A DNA stretch of 64,000 bases from Fibrobacter sp. (GTDB lineage: Bacteria; Fibrobacterota; Fibrobacteria; Fibrobacterales; Fibrobacteraceae): the NCBI GenBank assembly GCA_017412605.1, contig JAFPWY010000010.1:1-64000 (forward strand). The letters run 5' to 3'. Position 1 is the first letter of the stretch. Every line of letters starts with the position of its first letter. The notes below the pieces were generated by a model. The model had not been told where the DNA came from, ran no database searches, and worked only from the letters and a program-made list of their open reading frames with translations. The position numbers and the translations under genes are program-made. Shown here one piece after another: positions 44,071 through 52,997 of the stretch.

Positions 44071-44903
44071 AGTTCGTCTGTAATTGCCTGCTGATGTTTT
44101 TTCTTGCGATAGGCCTTGTGGCGTGCAATCGCCCGAAACCCGAGAAACCGGTGAACTACTCGAAAATAATGTACAAGAATGTCGCCCCGTTTGCACATTC
44201 TGTCAATCCCTCTGTCGCCTCCTATAACATCCCGGCCCTCAAGCGGGTCATCGACTTGAGCTACCGTGTTTCCCCCGGTGATACGCTGAATGTCCATATC
44301 CTCGAGTTCAAGAGCGATGTGTACGCCATGGACCACTATATGAACAGCGGCAAGTTCCAGGGGATTACGCCGATTTTGAGGGGCGAGCACCTGGAACAGA
44401 GCATCCGTGCCGACTGCCACATATTCATATTCAGCCACGATAGTTTCCGCCAGTACGAGCGAAGCGACCTCGAGACCTTTGTCCGGCATTTCCCGGGGTA
44501 TCGTGGCGGTTTCCCGCAGGAGTTCCTGAGCCTCCCGTTCGAATTCCGCGAGGCGGGACGCACGTCGATACAGACAAAATACTTCATGGGGGTCAAGGCG
44601 TTTTTCCCGGTGCTCGTGCAAAGCTACAGGAATGCAGACCTCCGTTGGAATGTCGCCCGCAGTTGGGAACAGGTGGAAGAGCAGGACTTTGATTCTTGGG
44701 CCCTTTTGCTGAACCGCGTCGAACCCGAGGGAATTGAGCCGGAGAGCGATGTCGTGTACTTTGATGCCGGGAACCGCGGAAACGGTATGGCGCAGCAATT
44801 GGCGGGTGGCCGGGTGGCCGTCGTCTGGGGTTACCTTTCGTGGGCTGATTTGGCCAAAAAGTTCAAAATGGCCAGCGACCGCATCTACGAAGCGAGATTT
44901 TAG
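44067..44903 (+). CDS. Lipoprotein of unknown function
   Basis: 278 residues from the ATG at 44067, overlapping the preceding stop. Lipobox LVAC. The mature protein has alternating beta strands and helices (LNVHILEFKSDVYAMDHYMNSGKF, DCHIFIFSHDSFRQYERSDLETFVRHFPGY) but no motif I can name. Coupled to the Fe-S protein gene and followed by the GerW gene 13 bases on. Confidence 0.7.
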   Translation: MKFVCNCLLMFFLAIGLVACNRPKPEKPVNYSKIMYKNVAPFAHSVNPSVASYNIPALKRVIDLSYRVSPGDTLNVHILEFKSDVYAMDHYMNSGKFQGITPILRGEHLEQSIRADCHIFIFSHDSFRQYERSDLETFVRHFPGYRGGFPQEFLSLPFEFREAGRTSIQTKYFMGVKAFFPVLVQSYRNADLRWNVARSWEQVEEQDFDSWALLLNRVEPEGIEPESDVVYFDAGNRGNGMAQQLAGGRVAVVWGYLSWADLAKKFKMASDRIYEARF

Positions 44904-44916
44904 TTATATTAAAGTC

Positions 44917-45252
44917 ATGGCTATTGAAAAACTTGCAGAAACTCTTTTGGAAAAGCTCCGTTTCATTACCCAGGCGGAGACGGTTATCGGAAAACCCATC
45001 CAGGCGGGCGAATCTACGGTCGTTCCCGTGAGCCGCGTCTCGGTCGGCTTCGGTTTCGGCGGTCACCAGTCCAAGGGCGACACGTCCGCTTCCGGTGGTG
45101 GTGCTTCCGTGGAACCGGTGGCGTTCCTCGTCATCAAGGGTGACGATGTGCGCATTATGCCCATCAGCAAGGACAGCTCGCTTGTCGGGAAGGTCATGGA
45201 TATCGTCCCCGACGTGGTGAACAAGTTCAGCAAGAAGACTGCCGCAGAATAA
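44917..45252 (+). CDS. GerW/YtfJ family protein
   Basis: 111 residues. VIGKPIQAGESTVVPVSRVSVGFGFGG, a Gly/Ser loop and VEPVAFLVIKGDDVRIMPI are hallmarks of the YtfJ/GerW family, known from Bacillus spore germination but common in bacteria that do not sporulate. Cytoplasmic; biochemical role unknown. No clear ribosome site before the ATG at 44917. Confidence 0.85.
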   Translation: MAIEKLAETLLEKLRFITQAETVIGKPIQAGESTVVPVSRVSVGFGFGGHQSKGDTSASGGGASVEPVAFLVIKGDDVRIMPISKDSSLVGKVMDIVPDVVNKFSKKTAAE

Positions 45253-45316
45253 GTGCAGCCTTTCTTTCACGTTCTTTTATATGTCATTCCCGCCTTGTGC
45301 GGGCTTCTTCTTTATC

Positions 45317-45348
45317 AAAAAAGCCTCCGCTTTTGCGGAGGCCTTTTA
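45317..45348. terminator. Bidirectional terminator between gerW-like gene and serC
   Basis: AAAAAAGCCTCCGC, TTTT, GCGGAGGCCTTTT between convergent genes. Confidence 0.85.
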
Positions 45349-45374
45349 AAATCAATCGCGTGTTGCGCGGTTAA

Positions 45375-46481
45375 TTAGCCGAGCACCTTCTTTTCGAAGT
45401 CGCCGAGGCAGTCGACGAGGGCCTGCACGCCTTCGACCGGCATCGCGTTGTAGATGGAAGCGCGGAAGCCGCCGACGGAGCGGTGGCCCTTGAGCTGCTG
45501 GAGGCCACGGGCCTTGGCGAACTCGAGGAATTCCTTGGCGAGGTCGTCAGCCTTGTCGGCAGCGACCACGTCCTTGTTGAACACGAACGGGACGTTCATG
45601 ATGGAGCGGTCTTCCTTGGCAGCGGTACCGACGAACACCTTGGAGTTGTCGAGTGCGCTGTAGAGGAGTGCGGCCTTGCTGCGGTTCACCTTTTCGATTG
45701 CGTCCACGCCACCGAATTCCTTGAGCCACTTGAGCGTGCGGTTCATGACGTACACGGCGAATACCGGAGGCGTATTGAACATGTTCTTCGCGTCGATGTG
45801 GGTCTGGAAGTTGAGCATGGTCGGGATGGTGCGGTTCACCTTGCCGAGCAGGTCCTTGCGGATGATGGTCACGGTCACGCCAGCGCAGCTGATGTTCTTC
45901 TGGGCGCCGCCGTACACAACGCCGAAGTCAGAGACGTTGATCTTGCGGGCGAGGAAGTCGGAGCTCACGTCGGCCATGAGGAAGCCGGACTTCGGCTTCG
46001 GGAAGTTGTGCCATTCCGTACCGTAGATGGTGTTGTTGGCGGTAACGTGGAGGTACGTGGCGTTGTCGCTGAGCTTGAGGTTCTTGTCGATGCGGCTGTA
46101 GGTTTCGGATTTGGTGTCGCAAGCGGCGAGGGCGTTGCCGAACTGCTTGGCTTCCTTGTAGGCCTTGTTTGCCCAAACGCCGGTCAGCGCGTAGTCGGCC
46201 GTGGCGTTCTGGTCGAGGAAGTTCATCGGGAGCATGCAGAACAAAAGGGAGCAACCGCCACCGAGGAACACGATATCGTAGTTTTCAGGAATGCCCATCA
46301 AGTCGCGGAGGAACTGTTCGGTTTCCGCAAACATATTCTCAATCGGCTTTGAACGGTGACTCATGGAGAGGATACTGATGCCGCTATTCGCGTAGTCGAT
46401 GCATGCAGCAGATGCTTCCTTGAGTGCTTGTTCGGGCAGGACAGACGGGCCTGCGCTAAAGTTATAGACTTTATTTGCCAT
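45375..46481 (-). CDS. serC: Phosphoserine aminotransferase
   Basis: 368 residues. YNFSAGPSVLP at the N-terminus, the PLP lysine in VVYGGAQKNISCAGVT, and GHRSVGGFRASIYNAMP at the C-terminus are all typical. It converts 3-phosphohydroxypyruvate to phosphoserine. AAGGA precedes the ATG. Transcribed alone from its own promoter. Confidence 0.96.
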   Translation of the reverse strand: MANKVYNFSAGPSVLPEQALKEASAACIDYANSGISILSMSHRSKPIENMFAETEQFLRDLMGIPENYDIVFLGGGCSLLFCMLPMNFLDQNATADYALTGVWANKAYKEAKQFGNALAACDTKSETYSRIDKNLKLSDNATYLHVTANNTIYGTEWHNFPKPKSGFLMADVSSDFLARKINVSDFGVVYGGAQKNISCAGVTVTIIRKDLLGKVNRTIPTMLNFQTHIDAKNMFNTPPVFAVYVMNRTLKWLKEFGGVDAIEKVNRSKAALLYSALDNSKVFVGTAAKEDRSIMNVPFVFNKDVVAADKADDLAKEFLEFAKARGLQQLKGHRSVGGFRASIYNAMPVEGVQALVDCLGDFEKKVLG

Positions 46482-46527
46482 GGATTGTTCCTTTTTAAGG
46501 TTGTTCCTTATTCTTTTTTTGCGATGC

Positions 46528-46558
46528 CAAATCTAGAAAAATAATATCCAGGTGGCAA
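46528..46558 (-). promoter_or_regulatory. serC promoter
   Basis: On the minus strand: TTGCCA, 17 bases, TAGATTTG, an exact TAnnTTTG. It ends 46 bases before the ATG. Confidence 0.65.
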
Positions 46559-46627
46559 TTTTCTTTAAAAAAATGGTGACCGGGCTAAAATACGTTTCAG
46601 GTGCGTCTTGTAAATATTTATTTTCAA

Positions 46628-46658
46628 TTCAAAAAAAGGATTCAGAAAGTTAGTTTTG
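46628..46658 (+). promoter_or_regulatory. Promoter of the GH5 cellulase gene
   Basis: TTCAAA, 17 bases, TAGTTTTG (46651-46658), an exact TAnnTTTG. It lies 38 bases before the ATG at 46697, with AAGGAG at 46685-46690. Confidence 0.6.
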
Positions 46659-46696
46659 TAATTATTTTTTTAGCAAAATAATGATAAGGAGCTACT

Positions 46697-49600
46697 ATGG
46701 TCAGACGTAATTTTTCCTATATAATCATGCTTGGCCTGTTGGCGCTGGGCATCGGACTCGCTTCGGCGCAAACTCAACTCATAAAACCCACCCGCGTGGG
46801 GCCCGTGAGCCAATATGGCCAGCTGCAGGCGAGCAAGAATGCAAGCGGTAAAGGGCGGATTTACGGCAACTGTGCCGCCTATAGCACCAGCGGCAACGAA
46901 GTCATGGTGAAAGGCATGAGCCTTTTCTGGAGTTGTGCGGCAAACCAGCAGCGCTACTGGAAAAAGGACGTTATTGCGGGCCTTGTGGAACATCAGGGAA
47001 TCCAGCTGATTCGTGCGGCCATGGCGGTGGACGACATGGGTGATTGGGCTGACGGGCATTATTTCACAAAACCGACATTCTATCAGGCCATGCTGGACGA
47101 AGCGGTAGAAGCCGCGATAGAAAACGATATCTACGTGATTATCGATTTTCATTCCCATGTTGCTGCGGACAGCGTCGAGAATGCGAAGTCATTTTTCAGA
47201 ACCCAGGCGCAAAAATGGGGCTCCTATGACAACGTGATTTTTGAAGTATTCAACGAGCCTATTTGCGCGTCGGGATCAAAAGGCGACAATGCGCAATGTG
47301 ATGATTTTGGTGGATTTATAGAGATGCCTGCCATCAAGGCATACGCCGACCAAGTCGTTTCCGTAATCCGCGAGTTTTCCGATAATTTGGTTATTGTGGG
47401 GACCCCCCAGTGGGACCAGCATCCGGAAACGGCGATTTACTCCCCGGTTAGTGACTTGAAAAACAATGTGGCCTATGCGCTCCACTTTTATGCGGGCGAA
47501 ACCCTTCATCACGATTTTGATGGACTCACGTCTAATGCGGAACTGGCTATGAACAGTGGCTTGTCCGTGTTTGTGAGCGAGTGGGGAACGGTGGATTATA
47601 ATGGTCGCGGTTCAGTAGGCACGGCCTGGAATCCACAGTGGCAGACTTGGATGAACGCAAACAAGATTTCCCAGGCAAACTGGAATGCGGGAATCAATAC
47701 ATCTGAAGGCAGCCAGTATGCATCGGAATATTTTGGTGCGGATTTTAACCCGACAAACAACTGGACCTATTCTGCTAGCGGCCAGTGGGTCAATGCAAAT
47801 GTCTTTGCCGGACTTACGGCGGAGGAGTACTCGGCTTGCACGGAATACGTGGACGAAGACTTCTTTATCCAGAGTTCCAGTAGCAGCTTCGAAGAACCTG
47901 GCGAATATGTGGTTACGGATTTTGACGGGAACGGAAAAGCTCTTTATAATTATGCCTACGCATACGGCTCCTCCGGTTTCGGGAATACCTGGGATGGTAC
48001 ATGCAACGATGGAGAAGGGTGCTATGTTTTGGTAATGGAGGCCGCAGCCCAAAATGGAACATACGGTGGTGGCCTTCTGGACATTACTGGCGACCCCAAA
48101 AGCGCGAATGCCGACGCCAGCGCTGTAGTGTTCAATGTCGCTGTTCCGGGATTGTCTGGTTGTAAAGTGCTGCAATATAGCTACAAGGGGGCAGGGCACA
48201 ACTTCAAGGTTCGTCTGAACGAAAATGATGACGATACCTACATAAAAGATGGCTTTACGGCAAAGACGGATTGGACCGTAGCGACGGTGACCGTTGCGGA
48301 TATGGAAAAAATGTATGGTTATGGATCACTGGGAGGAAATGAAGGAAACGTTTCCGACATCCGTTTTGAGGTATTTGGTCAACCAAGTCCTGATTACCTC
48401 TACATCGACGATGTGGAGTGTGTGCTGGGAGAACCCTCCAGCAGCTCAAGCGGCGATGAACCTGCAAGTTCCAGTAGCAGCTTCGAAGAATATGCGCTCT
48501 CGCCGAACTACAATTATGCCTACGCTGGCGGTGGGTGGACCATTGCGAACCCGGAAGGTGAATGGGGAACAGAGGCGACCGTTTATGACGACGAAATGGG
48601 CGGTGATTTCTGGGGCCTAAAAAATGTGAATACAGAAGAGGAAGGAGGTTATGCCGGTGTAGGTATGAACATTTCTAATTTGAACGGATGCCAGGTTCTA
48701 TCTTACCAGTATATAGGCATTGGCCATAACCTGACTTTTGCCAGTACTCCCGATGGAGAAGATGTGTTGGCAGAATGGGAAATTCCCAGTAGCAACACTT
48801 GGACAACCCATACATTCAATATGTCTTCACTATCCGGAATCAATTTGGAAAGAGAGCTTGATATCAAGTGGCAGGTTCCTGGTGGTGAAAACGGAAACCT
48901 CTACGTCAAAGAAATCCAGTGTGTATTGGATGGAGGTTCCAGCAGTTCCAGCGTCGGTGAGGAAAGTAGTTCCAGCGTTGAATTGCCCATAGTGGCAGAA
49001 CCCACCACCAATACGGAACTGTTTGACGACTTCGAGGATGGGGACTACCGTCCGCTGTGGGGTGATATTGGAAACTTCTGGAACGAAACGGATGAAATTG
49101 GCGGTGGCGGAGCTTCGACGGCAGAGCTGTCCTTTGTGAAGGGGAATAATTCTTCTAAGGCTTTGCAGATGACATTCTCCCTGGATGTGGGTAACTACCT
49201 AGGGGGCCCTCCCTATGCGGCCATTTCCACCAACGACTTTATAGATATGAATCTTTCCCAGTGTTCAGAAGTGCGCTATGATTACAAGGGGGCTGCCCAC
49301 AAGTTCCGCTTGAAGGTGAGTCCGGACATGAATGACCTGCTGGACATGGGCTGGGGATTCCCCACCTTTGCGGTAACGTCGCCTAGCGAGTCCTGGCAGA
49401 CCGTAACAATTCCCATTGCCAGCTTGAGGCAGGAATGGACCGGAGAAAGCGGCAACTTGGTGGATGTAGAAACGGTGCTCCAGTATGCGAATGGCTTTGA
49501 CTGGAGGGTTGACGGTGAGGATACAGACGACAAATCCAGCGGCACTCTCGCCATCGACAATATTCGTTGCATTGGCCTTGCCGAAACGCAATACTACAAG

Positions 49601-51967
49601 GTTAGGTTCATGAACGGCGAAGAACCGTACGAGGAAAAGGACTGGGCCGCCGGTTCCAATGTTCCCGACCCCGAAGGAATTCCGGAAAAGGCTACTAATG
49701 CCCAGTATACCTATGTCTTTGATCATTGGACTTGGGCCGAGGACGAGAACCATCAACCCACAAGACGCGTCACCGGCACCGCCACCTACGATGCGGTTTA
49801 CACGGAAATCCTGAACGCCTACACGGTCACCTTCCTGATGGACGACGACGCGACCCCGGTTGAAAATGGTGTCGTTGAAAATGTGGATTATGGTACACTC
49901 GTTGCAGATATTGTGCCCGCAGCGCCCACCAAGGATGCCGATGCGCAGTTCACCTACACCTTCGGTGGTTGGAATCCGGCCTTTACCGACGAGACCATTG
50001 TGACGGGGGATGTGTCCTACAAGGCGACCTTCACCACGGTCACGAACAAGTACTCGGTTGCCTTTGTGGATGACGATGAAACCTCGTTGAAGACGGCAGT
50101 AGAATATGACTACGGCACGCCAGTTGACCAGATTGATGTTCCCGTTGTCGGCGATAAGGGCTCGCTTAAGTTTGCTGGCTGGGAACCGGGACTTGCTCCG
50201 GTCACTAGGAGCGTGATTTACAAGGCGCTCTATACAGACAAGATTGTCATCACTTGGAAGGATGACGACGGTTCTGTGTTGCGCCTGGATTATGTTGATG
50301 ATGGCGATATGCCGTACTATGGCGAAGATCCCGCAAAGGATCCCACGGCTGAATACACTTATACCTTCGACAAGTGGACTCCCGCGGTGGTTGCCGCTAC
50401 GGAGAATGCGACCTATACGGCCTCGTATACAAGCGTGAAGAACAAGTACGACGTGACATTTGTGGCCGAGTATAACCCCGATGCGAACATCACTGTTTCC
50501 AAGGAGTACGGAGAAGCGGTCGCATCGTTTGCTCCGCGGGTCGATGGCGCCGTGACCGCCGAATACACCTATGTTTTTGATGGCTGGATGCCGGCCATTA
50601 CGGACCAGACAGTCGTTACGGGCGGAGTCACTTACACGGCCAAGTACAAACAGAACAAGAATCAATACACTGTGGCCTTCGTGAGCGATGACGGCTCCAC
50701 TCCACTCTCCAGTGTCACCAGGGACTACGGCACTGAAATTGCCTCCATGTTCCCGTCGTCAGACCCGACAAAGGAACCGACAGATGCAAAGACCTACGAA
50801 TTCGACAGGTGGGTGATAAAGGTCTCCGACACCGAGGATACGGAACTGGCTGAAGGTGCTGTTCTTGTTTCCGACATGAAGCTCAAGGCCGTATTCAGGG
50901 AATTTGACCGCAAGTATGCAGTTACCTTTGTGAACTACGACAACTCTCCGCTCAAGTCGGCGACTCTTTATGTGTATAACACGCCCGTTTCTGGAATCGC
51001 GCTTCCGGATGATTCAATTCTCGTCAGGCCGGAAGATGACAATTACACCTACACCTTTGCGGGCTGGGAACCGGAACTTTCTGCCGTGACCAAGGAGCAA
51101 GTCTATACGGCGAAATATACGCGCACCGCCAAGGCGGCCACGTACACCATTACCTGGATGCCCGACGAAGGCGAGACCCCGCTGGGGACGGAAACCTATG
51201 TCGAAGGTGAAATTCCGGCGTTTAACGGAACCCCGGCCAAGGATTCTACGGCGGAATACACCTACATCTTTGTGGGTTGGACTCCGGAGATTGTGCCGGT
51301 GACGGGTGATGCCACGTATACGGCGGTGTTCAAGCCTGTGAAGAATTCCTATACCATCACCTTCCTTGATTGGGATGGTTCTGAACTTGCGAAGGGCCGC
51401 TATGACTACAATACCGCGGCGTCGGTCATTGTCCCGGAGGATCCTACTAGGGAAAATGATGCGCACTACTCTTACACCTTTGCGGGCTGGAGTCCTGCGG
51501 TTGTCGCCGTGACGGACAGCGCTACCTACAAGGCGACGTATACGTCCAAGGCTCTGCCGCAACCGGAAAGCAGTAGCAGCAAGAAGGTTGCTTCCAGCAG
51601 CAGCAAGGCTGTGTCGAGTTCCAGCAACAAGGCTGCCTCTTCCAGCAGCAAGAAGGCGGCGTCTTCGAGCAGCAAGAAGTCCGGCAAGTCCAGCTCGTCT
51701 TCGAAGGGCAAGTCAAACGCTCTGCCGGCCGTGGCGGCAATGAACATGGTGGTTCTTTTCGCCGATAACGACCTGATTGTCTCTGCCCCGCATTCCAACC
51801 GTGTCCAGGTACAGGTGTTCGACATGCTCGGAAATAATCGTGGGAACTTCCATGCCAACGTTTCCGGGAGCCACGTGTTCTCCTTGCAATACCTGGAACA
51901 AGGCCGCTATCTTGTCCGCGTTAACAGCGGGAGTTCTGTCCAGAATCTCAATGTTTTAATAAAATAG
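46697..51967 (+). CDS. Giant modular GH5 cellulase with CBM11-like modules and nine B-repeats
   Basis: 1756 residues. Signal peptide to about residue 24 (LASA/Q). The GH5 domain (subfamily 2-like) spans about 30-370, with acid/base Glu187 in FEVFNEP and nucleophile Glu295 in FVSEWG. Three CBM11-like jelly rolls follow, separated by Ser linkers (about 400-580, 595-755, 775-962). From about 966 to 1617 there are nine tandem modules of about 72 residues (pattern YTVTFxxxDG ... YTYTFxGWxPxxxxVTxxATYxAxY). These resemble InlB B-repeats / Flg_new domains. A Lys/Ser linker and a final beta domain (about 1675-1756, VQVQVFDMLGNNRGNF) like type IX sorting domains close it. Likely surface-displayed endoglucanase on a long stalk. 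Confidence 0.9.
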   Translation: MVRRNFSYIIMLGLLALGIGLASAQTQLIKPTRVGPVSQYGQLQASKNASGKGRIYGNCAAYSTSGNEVMVKGMSLFWSCAANQQRYWKKDVIAGLVEHQGIQLIRAAMAVDDMGDWADGHYFTKPTFYQAMLDEAVEAAIENDIYVIIDFHSHVAADSVENAKSFFRTQAQKWGSYDNVIFEVFNEPICASGSKGDNAQCDDFGGFIEMPAIKAYADQVVSVIREFSDNLVIVGTPQWDQHPETAIYSPVSDLKNNVAYALHFYAGETLHHDFDGLTSNAELAMNSGLSVFVSEWGTVDYNGRGSVGTAWNPQWQTWMNANKISQANWNAGINTSEGSQYASEYFGADFNPTNNWTYSASGQWVNANVFAGLTAEEYSACTEYVDEDFFIQSSSSSFEEPGEYVVTDFDGNGKALYNYAYAYGSSGFGNTWDGTCNDGEGCYVLVMEAAAQNGTYGGGLLDITGDPKSANADASAVVFNVAVPGLSGCKVLQYSYKGAGHNFKVRLNENDDDTYIKDGFTAKTDWTVATVTVADMEKMYGYGSLGGNEGNVSDIRFEVFGQPSPDYLYIDDVECVLGEPSSSSSGDEPASSSSSFEEYALSPNYNYAYAGGGWTIANPEGEWGTEATVYDDEMGGDFWGLKNVNTEEEGGYAGVGMNISNLNGCQVLSYQYIGIGHNLTFASTPDGEDVLAEWEIPSSNTWTTHTFNMSSLSGINLERELDIKWQVPGGENGNLYVKEIQCVLDGGSSSSSVGEESSSSVELPIVAEPTTNTELFDDFEDGDYRPLWGDIGNFWNETDEIGGGGASTAELSFVKGNNSSKALQMTFSLDVGNYLGGPPYAAISTNDFIDMNLSQCSEVRYDYKGAAHKFRLKVSPDMNDLLDMGWGFPTFAVTSPSESWQTVTIPIASLRQEWTGESGNLVDVETVLQYANGFDWRVDGEDTDDKSSGTLAIDNIRCIGLAETQYYKVRFMNGEEPYEEKDWAAGSNVPDPEGIPEKATNAQYTYVFDHWTWAEDENHQPTRRVTGTATYDAVYTEILNAYTVTFLMDDDATPVENGVVENVDYGTLVADIVPAAPTKDADAQFTYTFGGWNPAFTDETIVTGDVSYKATFTTVTNKYSVAFVDDDETSLKTAVEYDYGTPVDQIDVPVVGDKGSLKFAGWEPGLAPVTRSVIYKALYTDKIVITWKDDDGSVLRLDYVDDGDMPYYGEDPAKDPTAEYTYTFDKWTPAVVAATENATYTASYTSVKNKYDVTFVAEYNPDANITVSKEYGEAVASFAPRVDGAVTAEYTYVFDGWMPAITDQTVVTGGVTYTAKYKQNKNQYTVAFVSDDGSTPLSSVTRDYGTEIASMFPSSDPTKEPTDAKTYEFDRWVIKVSDTEDTELAEGAVLVSDMKLKAVFREFDRKYAVTFVNYDNSPLKSATLYVYNTPVSGIALPDDSILVRPEDDNYTYTFAGWEPELSAVTKEQVYTAKYTRTAKAATYTITWMPDEGETPLGTETYVEGEIPAFNGTPAKDSTAEYTYIFVGWTPEIVPVTGDATYTAVFKPVKNSYTITFLDWDGSELAKGRYDYNTAASVIVPEDPTRENDAHYSYTFAGWSPAVVAVTDSATYKATYTSKALPQPESSSSKKVASSSSKAVSSSSNKAASSSSKKAASSSSKKSGKSSSSSKGKSNALPAVAAMNMVVLFADNDLIVSAPHSNRVQVQVFDMLGNNRGNFHANVSGSHVFSLQYLEQGRYLVRVNSGSSVQNLNVLIK

Positions 51968-51986
51968 CGCCTTTCCGATAGAAATC

Positions 51987-52020
51987 GCTCCGGCCGAGAA
52001 TGGGATCGGGGCATTTTTTT
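51987..52020 (+). terminator. Terminator of the GH5 cellulase gene
   Basis: GCTCCGG and TCGGGGC form a 7-bp stem with G-T pairs, followed by ATTTTTTT, 20 bases after the stop. Confidence 0.6.
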
Positions 52021-52073
52021 CTAAACTAGCGTTTTTTTTGTGCGAAATGACGGATAAACTAAATTTTGAAAAT

Positions 52074-52185
52074 AAAAATTTACGAACGTTGTGCTCAAAA
52101 ATTGCATATTTTAAAAGTGAAAAAAAGATACTCTCTCCTCCATCAATAGGCGCTTCGGTTCTGCTAGGGGCCGAAGCGTTTTTTT
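52074..52185 (+). ncRNA. Candidate small RNA
   Basis: Between the cellulase terminator and the next gene lies a 130-base segment with its own promoter-like element (TTGTGC at 52038-52043, 17 bases, AAATTTTG). Its own terminator follows (CGCTTCGG, 12-base loop, CCGAAGCG, then T7, 52151-52185). The predicted transcript of about 110 nt has no open frame with a ribosome site and contains CTCTCTCCTCC, complementary to Shine-Dalgarno sequences. The rest of the 324-base gap holds only terminators. Confidence 0.35.
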
Positions 52186-52201
52186 CCGGGGAACGGGGAA
52201 A

Positions 52202-52238
52202 AAAGAAGACGGACATTATGTGTCCGTCTTCTTTTTTT
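52202..52238. terminator. Bidirectional terminator before the degenerate HD gene end
   Basis: AAGAAGACGGACA, TTATG, TGTCCGTCTTCTTTTTTT; a 13-bp perfect stem with A and T runs. It serves the minus-strand gene ending at 52292. Confidence 0.85.
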
Positions 52239-52291
52239 GGGGAATGTCAAATTGTGTCAGCCGTGAACTCGGGGCTGCTGGCTTAGTCCGA

Positions 52292-52816
52292 TTACACTCC
52301 GAGAGCCTGGATGGCGGCCTTGTACTTCTTGAGCCTAAACTTCGTCTTGAGTTCGCGGCGTTCCTGGCGCTGGATATACTTGTCTTCGAGGAGCACGTTC
52401 AAGATGGCGCTCTTGGCCTTTGCTGCCATGGGATTGTCCTTCAGAGTTTCAACGAAGCGCACGAAGTCCTTCTCGCGAGCGTCGTAGGTGGAATCTTCGG
52501 CGGGAACGCCTTTCTCGATAAGCTTGCAGCTGTATTCGTCGATCCAGCCCTGATTCTTGTGGTAGGTCATCTTTTGGATAAGTTCGACCATGTCTGCCGG
52601 AACGCCCATTTTAATCATGTCTTCGGGAGTCTTCTTTGTGGCAGAGGTGATGGAGTCCTGCAAAATGGCAAGGGTCTGTACTTCCTCGGATTCGCCCTTG
52701 TTCTTGAGGTAGTTAGCGACGTTCTGGAGAAAATCAATGTAGGGGCCTCCGGCCTTGTCTTTTTGACCCTTGTGAATTTCCTCCGCAATTTTGTAGGCTT
52801 CGTTATAAGAAAGCAT
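52292..52816 (-). CDS. Degenerate HD-domain protein related to (p)ppGpp hydrolases
   Basis: 174 residues. EAYKIAEEIHKGQKDKAGGPYIDFLQNVANYL and LAILQDSITSATKKTPEDMIKMGVP follow the RelA/SpoT/MESH1 hydrolase pattern. The metal-binding residues are altered: HP is now FL, the HD of LHD is QD, and the ED pair of VVEDT is TS. No synthetase domain is present. It probably binds a ligand or partner without hydrolysing ppGpp; this is inferred from the missing residues. The final third is basic (RQERRELKTKFRLKKYK). Transcribed alone, divergent from the FISUMP pseudogene. Confidence 0.7.
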   Translation of the reverse strand: MLSYNEAYKIAEEIHKGQKDKAGGPYIDFLQNVANYLKNKGESEEVQTLAILQDSITSATKKTPEDMIKMGVPADMVELIQKMTYHKNQGWIDEYSCKLIEKGVPAEDSTYDAREKDFVRFVETLKDNPMAAKAKSAILNVLLEDKYIQRQERRELKTKFRLKKYKAAIQALGV

Positions 52817-52941
52817 TTCTAATCCTTGTTAATTAAATTTCTTGGCACCATGGGTGCTTGCTATCAATATATATAAAAAAGGGGCAGGAAAAAGCTGTCC
52901 GCGGTTGTTAAATTGGGAATTTTCCCTTTTTTTGAAATTTA

Positions 52942-52972
52942 ATTACAAAAAGGATGGATACGACTATCTTTG
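52942..52972 (+). promoter_or_regulatory. Promoter of the frameshifted FISUMP gene
   Basis: TATCTTTG (52965-52972), an exact TAnnTTTG, 25 bases before the ATG at 52998; ATTACA lies 17 bases upstream as a weak -33 partner. Confidence 0.45.
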
Positions 52973-52997
52973 TCCATAAAAATAGCTGGAGACTGAA

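Noticed and set aside
44917-45252. Evidence for sporulation from the GerW homologue
   Set aside because: GerW/YtfJ proteins are common in non-sporulating bacteria and no other spore gene is in the window.
49265-50665. 466-codon open frame antisense to the GH5 repeat region
   Set aside because: A repetitive mirror of the B-repeat codons with no signal, ribosome site or family match.
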